DNA from: Proteobacteria bacterium UBA1673 | Lineage (GTDB): Bacteria; Pseudomonadota; Gammaproteobacteria; Comchoanobacterales; Comchoanobacteraceae | NCBI GenBank assembly: GCA_002320385.1 | Contig: DCKN01000072.1 | Coordinates: 1 to 7,392, forward strand | DNA: 7,392 bases | Direction: 5' to 3' | In this document: one piece after another, positions 1 to 7,145 of the stretch | How positions within the stretch are numbered: the stretch's first letter is position 1 | Layout of the letters: every line of letters starts with the position of its first letter | Position numbers and translations under genes: made by a program | Notes under the pieces: generated by a model | What the model was told of the DNA's origin: nothing | The model's database searches: none | Seen by the model: the letters and a program-made list of their open reading frames with translations, nothing else

Positions 1-1592
1 TAATTGTTATTACCACTGTGTTGCAGAGTCTGTATCAAGTTGCGAAGACGCATCGATTAGTGATGCATGATGCAAAGCCGTTTTTCAGGTGTTTATTGGC
101 TGAGAATCTCAGTATTCCTTCTCAGGTAGATGATATTGTTGTGATGGCATACGGTGTTCAAGGTCCATCGCAACTAAGTATGCCTGGACTTGTTGCCAAC
201 CTTCTTCAAGAGGAGATGCCTGAGCGAGACGTCGTTTTAGGTAAGGGCGCTAAGCGTTTATCTTTTTCTCAGATGCCTGTCAATGTGATTGCAACTCAAT
301 TGGTGGCTGAGGCTGGCATGATTGAGGCTATTTGGTCACATATTTCACAAAATGTTTGGCAAGAAAACGAGGATGCAGAGCGTTTATATCGAGAGCTCGA
401 TGGGCCGTTGATTGCGATTTTGGCAGCGATGGAAATACGAGGTGCTTTATTGGATGTTTCTTTACTCGCGCAACAGTCAGCGCGTATGACAACCGAACTA
501 TCACGCTTAACTACAGAGGCCCATGAATTAGCTGGTCAAGAATTTAACCCTGCTTCAGTGAAGCAATTACAATCAATTTTATTTGATCAACTTGGCTTGC
601 CGATTGTTGAGAAAACACCAAAAGGGGATCCATCAACTTCTGAGGCAGCCCTAACATTCTTAGCTGAGCGTTTTCCTTTACCAAAGACGATACTTGCGAT
701 TCGTAGTATTGCAAAACTGAAGTCTACTTATATTGACGCGTTGCCGGATCTTGCTATTAATGACCGGGTTCATTGTTCATTTCAACAAACAGTAACTGCT
801 ACTGGAAGATTATCGTGCCAGAACCCAAACTTACAGAATATTCCTGTACGTACGGAGGATGGTCGTGCAGTGCGATGTGCATTTATTTCACCCGATGGCT
901 TTAAGCTGGTTGCCTTTGATTATTCACAAATAGAGTTGCGTATTATGGCGCATATCTCTAAAGATCCAGTGCTTACCGAAGCTTTTTTGACTGGGCAAGA
1001 TATTCATAACGCGACTGCGGGTGAGTTGTTTTCAATGTCTCCTGATGAGGTTGGTGATGCGGAGCGTCGTGTAGCGAAGGTTATTAATTTTGGTTTGATT
1101 TATGGGATGAGCGCGTTTGGATTATCGAAGCAGCTTGGTGTTGATCGTGCTATGGCTCAGGCTTATATTGATCGTTATTTTCAGAGATATCCAGGCGTTA
1201 AAGATTATATGGCGCGTATTCGAGAGCAAGCATCGCGCGATGGTTATGTGGAAACAGCGCTTGGTCGAAAAATTTTCCTACCGGATATCAAACACAATAA
1301 AGCCAATATTCGCAAGGCTGCTGAGCGTGCAGCGATTAATGCGCCTATGCAGGGCACAGCAGCAGAATTGATTAAACTGGCTATGCTTGAGGTTGACGCA
1401 ATTCTGGCAAAGTACCCGGGTCGGGCTCATCTAATCATACAGGTGCATGACGAACTGCTTTTTGAGGTTGAATCTGGTTTGGTGGATTCACTGATTCCCA
1501 GAATCAATCAAGCCATGACGTCCGTGCTCCAGCTGGATGTGCCCTTAATTGTCAACCATAAGGTAGGGGATAACTGGGGGGATATGTCCTAA
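1..1592 (+). CDS. polA: DNA polymerase I, C-terminal part (gene runs off the left edge)
   Basis: This is the family A DNA polymerase used in excision repair and Okazaki fragment maturation. The reading frame (codons from base 3) is open to the left edge, so the GTG at 18 is an internal codon and the 5' nuclease domain plus the start of the 3'-5' exonuclease domain are missing. About 529 residues are visible of roughly 900 in the family. Counting from the codon at 18, motif A DYSQIELR begins at D301, the O-helix motif has R350, K354, F358 and Y362, and motif C is VHDE with D478 and E479, so the polymerase site is intact. F358 at the ddNTP-selectivity position is as in E. coli. The exonuclease remnant (about 1-125) looks degenerate: where E. 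coli has Tyr497 and Asp501, this protein has Q94 and E98. The segment GKGAKR and the DAK motif recall the inactive exonuclease domain of Bacillus stearothermophilus Pol I. The gene ends with TAA and converges on the SET-domain gene 230 bp away. Identity is very secure. Confidence 0.97.
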   Translation, partial: IVITTVLQSLYQVAKTHRLVMHDAKPFFRCLLAENLSIPSQVDDIVVMAYGVQGPSQLSMPGLVANLLQEEMPERDVVLGKGAKRLSFSQMPVNVIATQLVAEAGMIEAIWSHISQNVWQENEDAERLYRELDGPLIAILAAMEIRGALLDVSLLAQQSARMTTELSRLTTEAHELAGQEFNPASVKQLQSILFDQLGLPIVEKTPKGDPSTSEAALTFLAERFPLPKTILAIRSIAKLKSTYIDALPDLAINDRVHCSFQQTVTATGRLSCQNPNLQNIPVRTEDGRAVRCAFISPDGFKLVAFDYSQIELRIMAHISKDPVLTEAFLTGQDIHNATAGELFSMSPDEVGDAERRVAKVINFGLIYGMSAFGLSKQLGVDRAMAQAYIDRYFQRYPGVKDYMARIREQASRDGYVETALGRKIFLPDIKHNKANIRKAAERAAINAPMQGTAAELIKLAMLEVDAILAKYPGRAHLIIQVHDELLFEVESGLVDSLIPRINQAMTSVLQLDVPLIVNHKVGDNWGDMS

Positions 1593-1822
1593 GTGATATG
1601 GGCCCAGGTTTTTCCTCATTGACATACGTTTTCTCAGTGAATGGCCGGTTTTTTAATTAGACTGGGAAATGAGTAGTTTGTGTGCTTAAGTTAGGTTAAC
1701 TGATGGCTCATTTTCGACTTGACACAGTCCAAGTTACTTTACTAATCGAATGTTGGATCGTCTGTTAATTTGATCGGCAGGTCAGCTTCCTTGAAGGCGT
1801 TCATATTTTATTTGCAGGCTGC

Positions 1823-3598
1823 TTAAGGTTTGTGTGTCGTCTTTCTTGTGGTGGTCATTGTATCGGGCTGACTAAAAAAATGTAGGCTTGTATCTGCTCG
1901 TGCTGCTTTCTCATGCTCATTTGAGATTGACTTATATCCAAAAGTACGATCATTTGATTTGAACTTTTCTAAATAAGCATGATGAGCTTCCATGCTGACT
2001 TCTCGCACGGGTCCCTTTTTTATCCACTGAGGGGTATATATCGACCGTAATCGTATGACTTTTCCTGTGTCTATATTGCCGTCAGGCAATATTTTGAACG
2101 CCTTTTTCAGAAATTGATAGAACTTAGCCATGGGGTTGGTTTCGGGTGGTAATGTGGTTTTTTCAAGAGGCAGCTCGGATGGAGAGATTGTCTGAACCAG
2201 GGCTCTACATTTTCCCATGATTTCAGATATTTCAGCCATGATTATTTTGATAAGTTCGAAAGCATTATTTGTTTGGTCATCGTACCCTCTCTCCTGTGGG
2301 GCGTGCGCCTCGATAATCTTGTCTAAGCCATGAATTGCACTAATATCGCAGATAAGATCAATCATAGTTTTTGTATAAAAACCTGAGTAATCGCGGCCAT
2401 TGATTGCTTGGCTGATTGCATGTTCCATGTTGGTCCAAAATGAGATGACTGTTTTTAATCCTTGGGATAGTGTTACTTCTGTGGTTAAGTTATTGTTTAA
2501 AGTCATTTCAAAAGCATAGACGCGGCCGATAAACCCAATGATGTCTATCGCTTTGTTCATGATTTCTCTATGTTCTGAGCTGGAAAAATCAATATTTAAT
2601 TGTTCAAATGGTAGTGGCATATTGGCTTGGATCATGGGGTGACTGACTATTGTATTCCACTGACCTGACAGAAGAAATGTGTCCATGCCTTCTAAAGATA
2701 GAAGTTTTTTTGTTAAATCGTACTCAAAGGTGACTGATTGATAGAAATCGATAGCTTCATTTCCAACGGTTACCGGAGTTTTAGTTATTTTTTTGAAGAA
2801 TTGTTGGCTGATTGCTTTTTCTTCTGCAGTGAATTCGGAATCTGGATGATTGATCAAGCTATTAATCAGCGGTGAAAATGATATGATAGCGCAGAGATCT
2901 AATAAGATTTTTTGACCAATAAAATCTTGCTCACTGGATGCGGTTAATCGTTCAACATTAATATCGACGACGATGTCTTGATCTGCCATGGATAAGATTC
3001 GATAGCGATCGATATGATTGAGATAGCGTTTAAGATTGAGACGATCTTGTGGTGAAAAAAAACAGCCCTGATTAATCATGCTGACCGAAAGGGCACCTGT
3101 ATGAAAGTATTCATCCCCATAGTTGATACACAATTCCTGCTTTTCTTGAATAACCCAACCATAGGTTAGTAGAATGATGATTGTTTGATCGTCATGTATA
3201 ATGCTTCTGGTCCATGCATTGGCTAGGCAGCTGTGATTGCAGAGGCTTGCTAATCCTAAACCGATGTCTCCTGCCTTTACTATTTTATCATCGACGATAT
3301 CATTAAACTTTCTTTTATCTTGGAATGGGGTTAACACGGGAACATGATGATGCGTTGCGTGGTTGATGCTAGGGTAGTGAAATCCAGTGTATTGCCCAAC
3401 TGCGTAGACACCATTTGGATCAATTTTTTTCGTTACTGCTGCTCTAAGTCCCAAGCCGCCTCCTGGCAATGTGCTGACAATGACTTCCGATTCTACTGTG
3501 GGTATCCCTTGTTTTTCTAGTCGTTCGAAGCATGCAAAATTAATTTCCTCGATTTGGGTGTGGTTTGCCTTTGCTGCGTTCGGTATCGTACTTTTCAT
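1823..3598 (-). CDS. SET-domain protein, putative protein-lysine methyltransferase
   Basis: This is a 591-residue protein with an N-terminal SET domain at about residues 36-165, the fold that moves methyl groups from S-adenosylmethionine to protein lysines. Three signature blocks are visible: GGGLGLRAA at 46-54 (SAM-binding start of the domain), NHSC at 121-124 with N127, and ELCINYGDEY at 155-164 containing the expected Tyr160. Y70 and G72 fit the early Y-x-G element. No Cys-rich post-SET cluster is seen. Residues about 185-591 match no domain I know; they appear largely helical and soluble, and the tail is basic and rich in Ser/Thr. There is no signal peptide or membrane segment. The ATG start leaves about 35 residues before the domain; its ribosome site is only a purine-rich AAAAGAAAA stretch. 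The gene stands alone, divergent from tkt and convergent with polA. Bacterial SET proteins are often host-directed effectors (Legionella RomA/LegAS4, Chlamydia NUE); that role here is inference. The family call is firm, the substrate unknown. Confidence 0.85.
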   Translation of the reverse strand: MKSTIPNAAKANHTQIEEINFACFERLEKQGIPTVESEVIVSTLPGGGLGLRAAVTKKIDPNGVYAVGQYTGFHYPSINHATHHHVPVLTPFQDKRKFNDIVDDKIVKAGDIGLGLASLCNHSCLANAWTRSIIHDDQTIIILLTYGWVIQEKQELCINYGDEYFHTGALSVSMINQGCFFSPQDRLNLKRYLNHIDRYRILSMADQDIVVDINVERLTASSEQDFIGQKILLDLCAIISFSPLINSLINHPDSEFTAEEKAISQQFFKKITKTPVTVGNEAIDFYQSVTFEYDLTKKLLSLEGMDTFLLSGQWNTIVSHPMIQANMPLPFEQLNIDFSSSEHREIMNKAIDIIGFIGRVYAFEMTLNNNLTTEVTLSQGLKTVISFWTNMEHAISQAINGRDYSGFYTKTMIDLICDISAIHGLDKIIEAHAPQERGYDDQTNNAFELIKIIMAEISEIMGKCRALVQTISPSELPLEKTTLPPETNPMAKFYQFLKKAFKILPDGNIDTGKVIRLRSIYTPQWIKKGPVREVSMEAHHAYLEKFKSNDRTFGYKSISNEHEKAARADTSLHFFSQPDTMTTTRKTTHKP

Positions 3599-3632
3599 GA
3601 TTTGTTTTCTTTTATCTTGGTTTTACTTAGTA

Positions 3633-3661
3633 ACCATACCTTATTTCTTGATTTTGTTCAA
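3633..3661 (-). promoter_or_regulatory. Possible sigma-70 promoter of the SET-domain gene
   Basis: On the minus strand a -35-like TTGAAC (3656-3661) is followed, after exactly 17 bases, by a -10-like TATGGT (3633-3638). Each hexamer matches the consensus at four of six positions. Transcription would start near 3626, giving a leader of about 28 bases before the ATG at 3598. The spacing is ideal but the hexamers are ordinary, so this is a plausible rather than a proven promoter. Confidence 0.35.
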
Positions 3662-3718
3662 GTTTAGTTGGTTGTTGGTAGCGCTGTTCAAATCAGATTC
3701 AGTGATTTCATAACGTGG

Positions 3719-3746
3719 TTGATTGTGCTGGCATCATTTACATGAT
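3719..3746 (+). promoter_or_regulatory. Weak candidate promoter for tkt
   Basis: TTGATT (3719-3724) and CATGAT (3741-3746) are separated by 16 bases and each matches the sigma-70 hexamers at four of six positions. It lies in the divergent region between the SET gene and tkt, where a tkt promoter is expected. The matches are weak in AT-rich DNA, so chance is a real alternative. Confidence 0.2.
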
Positions 3747-3797
3747 TTGGGATTGACTTGAGTTTTTCGTGCGCAGTTGGTAACATGGTCATGTCTT

Positions 3798-3802
3798 GGG
3801 GA
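3798..3802 (+). promoter_or_regulatory. Ribosome binding site that decides the tkt start
   Basis: GGGGA lies nine bases before the ATG at 3812. The other in-frame starts at 3758 (TTG), 3791 (ATG) and 3803 (ATG) have no comparable Shine-Dalgarno sequence at a workable distance; for 3803 the GGGGA is directly abutting. This favours 3812. Confidence 0.5.
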
Positions 3803-3811
3803 ATGAATACG

Positions 3812-5839
3812 ATGCAAAATAATGAATCCCATTACGCTTGTGCGAATGCGGTTCGAGTCTTATCGATCGCTGCAATAGAACAGGCACAATCTGGTCATCC
3901 AGGTGTAGCCCTCGGTTTCGCTGATGTGCTTACGGTATTGTGGCGAGAGCATATGCGTTATGACTTGACACAGCCAAATTGGCAGAACCGAGATCGCTTT
4001 GTTCTCTCTAATGGCCATGCTTCGGCACTTTATTATGCCATCTTACATTGTTGCGGCTTTAACTTGAGTCTTGATGATTTGCGAATGTTTCGCCAACTGG
4101 GAAGTAAGACACCTGGTCATCCTGAGAGAGACTGTTGTTTGGGCATCGATGTATCAACAGGACCGTTGGGCCAAGGTCTAGCGAATGCAGTTGGTATTGC
4201 GATGGCTGAGTTTCATATGCGACATCAGGTTAATCAGCACGAACATGATTCATCGGTTATTGATTTTTTTACCTACGTGGCTGTTGGTGATGGCTGCTTA
4301 ATGGAGGGGCTCTCTCATGAATCTGCGTCGTTGGCAGGGCGTTTTGGTCTTGGTAAGCTGATTGTTTGTTGGGATGATAATGGGATTTCTATTGACGGTC
4401 ATATCGATCAATGGTCCGAATATTCCGTGGTTGATCGATTTAAGTCATATGGTTGGCAAGTCATAGAGCAAGTTGACGGTCATTGCCCAAGTGCAATTAA
4501 TCGAGCGATTAATCTTGCGAAATCAATTGATGATCAACCCAGTCTAATTTGTTTTAAGACCACCATTGGGCATGGTACAGATCTGTCAGGTCAGAGTGAA
4601 GTACACGGTAAGCCGCTAGGGCGAGAGCGTTTTTTGCAATTAAAGCAATCGCTTGGGTGGCCCTATGATGATTTTTTTGTGCCTGACGCTGTTTATGATG
4701 CGTGGCAAGACTCTTATGAAGCCAATTTATATGCTGCTTGGTATGAGCAGTGTGAGTCTTTGCCGGACCATTTACAAAAATGCCTAATTCAACGAGATGA
4801 TTGCGACGACATATCTAAAAGATGGGTGCACTTTTTGGGTGACTTCCACTCTGAAAATCCGGATTTTAGTGATCAGGATCTGGCAAGTCGCCATAGTTCC
4901 CAGAAGATTTTGCAAGCAGCAGTGGCAAAATTTCCTGAACTAATCGGCGGGTCAGCTGATTTATCTGAGTCTACTGGCGTGCTTTTATCTTCTCTAAATG
5001 CTTGGGGATTGGATGGTTTGCCTGGTCGTTTCATACATTTTGGGGTTCGTGAGTTTGCTATGTTTGCAATTGCAAACGGTCTGGCGACTTGCTTTCAATT
5101 ACGGCCATTTGTAAGTACGTTTTTAGTTTTTTCTGATTATGGCATCAATGCAGTACGTATGGCTGCCTTGATGAAGCTGCCAGTCATATTTATTTTTAGT
5201 CATGATTCGGTGATGGTAGGAGAAGATGGCCCCACGCATCAGCCTATTGAGCATCTTTCTCACTTGCGTGCCATTCCAGAATTAGAAGTATGGCGCCCAG
5301 CGGATACAAATGAGACCATGCTGTCGTGGGGGCAGATATTACAGCGGCGTGATGGGCCGTCTTGTCTTGTGCTCTCGAGACAAAAGCTTAGATCTTTATC
5401 TCAATACAGAGGGGCTCATCAGCCCTCTGTTGCCGCGTTTCGATACGATGCTTTTGGTGATAAGATTGATGGTGTTTTAATTGCGACAGGTGCTGAAGTT
5501 TCATTAGCAATTCAGGCGCATGAGCAGTTATTGCAGCGTGGTATTCGTGTCGGGGTCGTCTCGATGTTGTGTGTCGAGCGATTTAAACGTCAAACTTTGG
5601 AAGAACAGAGCTTGGTTCTACCTGGGCAGGGTTTTCGATTAATTATCGAAGCAGGGTCTTCACAATGCTGGTATCAGTTTTTGTCAAATTTTGGTGGAGT
5701 TGGTGGTGTAATGGGCATAGACCAATTTGCAGGCTCTGGTAAAGGTATTGATAACTATCATATGTGTGGATTTACAGTTGAGAATATTTGTTCTCACGCT
5801 AGTAGACTTTATGAAGAAGTCACAGTTCATGCTGATTGA
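3812..5839 (+). CDS. tkt: Transketolase
   Basis: This thiamine diphosphate enzyme moves two-carbon ketol units between sugar phosphates in the non-oxidative pentose phosphate pathway (cytosol, homodimer). From the ATG at 3812 it has 675 residues, close to the family norm of about 660. The start was chosen for its Shine-Dalgarno sequence and because the residues before ANAVRVLS then match the short N-terminus of E. coli TktA; a TTG at 3758 would add 18 residues. Domains run in order: ThDP pyrophosphate domain with SGHPG (H29), SNGHAS (H69), TPGHPE (H103), GDG at 159-161 and DDN at 188-190; H265 equivalent to E. coli H261; pyrimidine domain with R360, GGSADL and S387, REF with E414, GEDGPTHQP with D472 and H476, and SRQ with R523; then the C-terminal domain from about 550. 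All catalytic and phosphate-binding residues compared with E. coli are present, so it should be active. Downstream, in place of an intact gap gene, lies eroded sequence. Confidence 0.97.
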   Translation: MQNNESHYACANAVRVLSIAAIEQAQSGHPGVALGFADVLTVLWREHMRYDLTQPNWQNRDRFVLSNGHASALYYAILHCCGFNLSLDDLRMFRQLGSKTPGHPERDCCLGIDVSTGPLGQGLANAVGIAMAEFHMRHQVNQHEHDSSVIDFFTYVAVGDGCLMEGLSHESASLAGRFGLGKLIVCWDDNGISIDGHIDQWSEYSVVDRFKSYGWQVIEQVDGHCPSAINRAINLAKSIDDQPSLICFKTTIGHGTDLSGQSEVHGKPLGRERFLQLKQSLGWPYDDFFVPDAVYDAWQDSYEANLYAAWYEQCESLPDHLQKCLIQRDDCDDISKRWVHFLGDFHSENPDFSDQDLASRHSSQKILQAAVAKFPELIGGSADLSESTGVLLSSLNAWGLDGLPGRFIHFGVREFAMFAIANGLATCFQLRPFVSTFLVFSDYGINAVRMAALMKLPVIFIFSHDSVMVGEDGPTHQPIEHLSHLRAIPELEVWRPADTNETMLSWGQILQRRDGPSCLVLSRQKLRSLSQYRGAHQPSVAAFRYDAFGDKIDGVLIATGAEVSLAIQAHEQLLQRGIRVGVVSMLCVERFKRQTLEEQSLVLPGQGFRLIIEAGSSQCWYQFLSNFGGVGGVMGIDQFAGSGKGIDNYHMCGFTVENICSHASRLYEEVTVHAD

Positions 5840-6080
5840 ATATGTTGAGCAATCCCTGTGTGGAAGATGCGTATGACCATTCGCTTGGTATTATGCTTGA
5901 TACTTAGTTTTTGTCATCGTGCTTTGCTCGGATAGCTGTATTACCATTACTTAAAATCGTCGATTTGCACATTGGTGTCAAGATGTGAAAAATCAAGCGT
6001 CTTGTTTGCCGATAATAACTGTCAGTATGTATGCTTAATGTTCATGTGTGGTGAATTTGGCTTCTTGTGATCGCTTTATA
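5840..6080. other. Non-coding stretch after tkt, no recognised content
   Basis: I find no conserved gene, RNA or convincing rho-independent terminator here. A 22-codon reading frame at 5867-5935 (+) encodes a short hydrophobic stretch, LVLCLILSFC, after a basic start. GGAAG lies seven bases before its second ATG at 5873. It resembles a bare signal peptide but is too short to call. A perfect inverted repeat AAATCG/CGATTT around 5953-5965 has a one-base loop and no T-run. Given the decayed genes next to it, this may be degraded sequence, which is inference. Confidence 0.4.
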
Positions 6081-6506
6081 GGCAGTTAACAGTACCGAAA
6101 GGTTTTATGGCTATCTTGTTTTTTTGAGTGCAATTAGGCAAATCAACGCACAAGTGAAGGAGCCTGCTAAGGCTGCAACTAATGCGCCGATGAAGCCCAT
6201 CATGTCAACAAGTAAGTAGCATAAGACGACTTGCATGATTATCTGAATGATGTTGCCCACATAAACGGAGAATGTTCTCTCATGGTAGGTAAGAATCATT
6301 TCAGACTGTGGCCATATGTTTGATAAATAGTAATAAGTCATATGCAGACTAAGTCCCATGAGCATATTGGGGTTCTTTATTTTGTATAGGTCCCTGATAT
6401 ACGCAAAAAATATGTTTATAGCTATGAGTGAAAAGATAAACCATGTGCCTCCGTAGGTAATCATTTTTTTTCGCTGCTCAAGTTTGTAATCAGCGTATTT
6501 TGTGTT
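6081..6506. repeat. Diverged direct repeat, copy 1 (flippase C-terminal part)
   Basis: This segment matches 6718-7145 over its whole length. The left boundary reads GGC-GTTAACAGTA in both copies. The offset is 639 bases at the right and 637 at the left, which reflects two one-base deletions in this copy. Right of about 6506 the similarity stops. The copies are too diverged to be a recent duplication. Confidence 0.7.
6111..6464 (-). pseudogene. Degraded Wzx/MOP-type polysaccharide flippase, C-terminal remnant
   Basis: The frame gives 117 residues with about four hydrophobic segments, matching the last part of polysaccharide-flippase-like membrane proteins (MOP superfamily). By hand count about 79 of 117 residues are identical to the neighbouring copy ending at 6723, including TYYYLS, ILTYHE, QVVLCY and MGFIGAL. 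Compared with that copy, everything before the last four membrane segments is missing. Its 3' end also has a one-base deletion in the seven-base A-run near 6119-6125, so it stops at ALKKTR; the expected tail (AIKPFG) lies in another frame just beyond. A second one-base deletion lies near 6094. The ATG at 6464 has no ribosome site of its own but sits in an ATGA overlap with the small frame described at 6461-6559. It is most likely non-functional; a short expressed membrane peptide cannot be excluded. Confidence 0.65.
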
Positions 6507-6559
6507 TCATGATGTGAATTGCGCTTTGTTTTTCTTGATGACTTAACATTTCTAGCCAT
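6461..6559 (-). pseudogene. 32-residue basic frame overlapping the flippase remnant, possibly its lost N-terminus
   Basis: An ATG-initiated frame of 32 codons encodes a basic, polar peptide beginning MARNVKSSRKTKRN and ending LSSEKK. Its TGA overlaps the ATG of the flippase remnant (ATGA), right after a run of eight A. One extra A, or a -1 slip on the run, would join it directly to the remnant (…SSEKK-MITYGG). The joined sequence lines up with KK-AIIYGG of the neighbouring copy. It could be the original N-terminus of the flippase fused to the C-terminal part by an internal deletion, a coupled leader peptide, or chance. The ribosome site is weak. The N-terminus of the other copy is outside the window, so this cannot be settled here. 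Confidence 0.3.
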
Positions 6560-6599
6560 TTTCGCTTTGCTTTTCTGATACAAATCAAGAATATTTTTT

Positions 6600-6724
6600 A
6601 TGGTTGAAACTATTGGTAAAATGCGTTTTGCGATTAGCGGTGCTGGTCGTATTGATCGAGCTATTGCCAGAGCTTACTATGAGAATTCCACATGATTTTA
6701 ATACACTAGTGCATTTAGGCTGTT
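6600..6724 (+). pseudogene. gap: 5' remnant of a glyceraldehyde-3-phosphate dehydrogenase gene
   Basis: From the ATG at 6600 (or 6621) runs a short frame to TGA at 6693-6695 that contains FAISGAGRIDRAIARAYYE. This matches the N-terminal NAD-binding start of GAPDH/erythrose-4-phosphate dehydrogenase, typically AINGxGRIGRxxxRAxYE. The second glycine of GRIG is changed to Asp. After the stop, the frame starting at 6691 continues with HDFNTLVHLGC and ends at 6724, as expected if one frameshift occurred in the original gene. About 40 codons of the usual 330 or so remain and no catalytic Cys region is present, so it cannot be functional. Its orientation, the same as tkt, fits an ancestral tkt-gap order as in Legionella and Coxiella. 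The match is by eye over about 25 residues, so another Rossmann-fold protein is possible but less likely. Confidence 0.55.
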
Positions 6725-7145
6725 AACAGTAGCCGAAGGGTTTAATGGCTAACTTGCTTCTCTTGAGTGCAATAAGGCAAATCAGAGCGCAACTAAATGA
6801 GCCTACTATAGAGGCAATTAAGGCGCCGATAAAGCCCATTGTGTGAACGAGATTATAACACAACACCACCTGAATGATGGTTTGTGTAATGTTGCCGATA
6901 TAAACCGCTGTGGTTTTTTCATGATAGGTGAGGATATTTTCGGGTTGTTCCCATATCATCGATAAATAATAGTAAGTCATTTGCAGGCCAAGTCCTGCAA
7001 GCATATAAGGGTTTTTTATTGCGTAGAGATCCTTGATGAATGGATAGAATGTGGTTATTGCTATCGCTGATAAGATAAACCAGAAACCGCCATAAATAAT
7101 TGCTTTTTTTAGTAACGATTCTAGTTCAATAGTTTTCTCTTTATT
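6718..7145. repeat. Diverged direct repeat, copy 2 (flippase C-terminal part)
   Basis: This is the partner of 6081-6506 in the same orientation. It contains the undamaged 3' end of the second flippase-like gene and ends at the GGC-GTTAACAG boundary, immediately next to the gap remnant. Beyond 7145 the gene continues with sequence absent from copy 1. Confidence 0.7.

Noticed and set aside
332..526. 64-codon plus-strand frame inside polA
   Set aside because: It lies wholly within the conserved PolA frame and its translation has no recognisable features.
1117..1371. 84-codon plus-strand frame inside polA
   Set aside because: It overlaps the highly conserved O-helix region of PolA in another frame; chance frame.
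1719..1746. Perfect -35 TTGACA (1719-1724) with a 4/6 -10 ACTAAT 16 bases on, pointing at the 3' end of the SET gene
   Set aside because: No gene lies downstream in that direction; the -10 lacks the leading TA. An antisense transcript is possible but unsupported.
1593..1822. Terminators for the convergent polA and SET genes
   Set aside because: T-runs after GGCCGG (around 1646-1656) and the TGGGCCCA palindrome have no proper stem-loop; a CTTC/GAAG stem near 1788-1798 is only four pairs with no T-run.
3471..3713. 80-codon hydrophobic plus-strand frame opposite the start of the SET gene
   Set aside because: Hydrophobicity arises from reading AT-rich sequence antisense to the SET N-terminus and its leader; no ribosome site or known similarity.
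3758..3811. TTG start giving transketolase 18 extra residues
   Set aside because: The extension is not seen in the E. coli family member I compared, and the ATG at 3812 has the better-placed GGGGA.
5987..6008. Small CAAG/CTTG hairpin with an adjacent T-run on the minus strand, possible terminator
   Set aside because: The four-pair stem is too weak to call.
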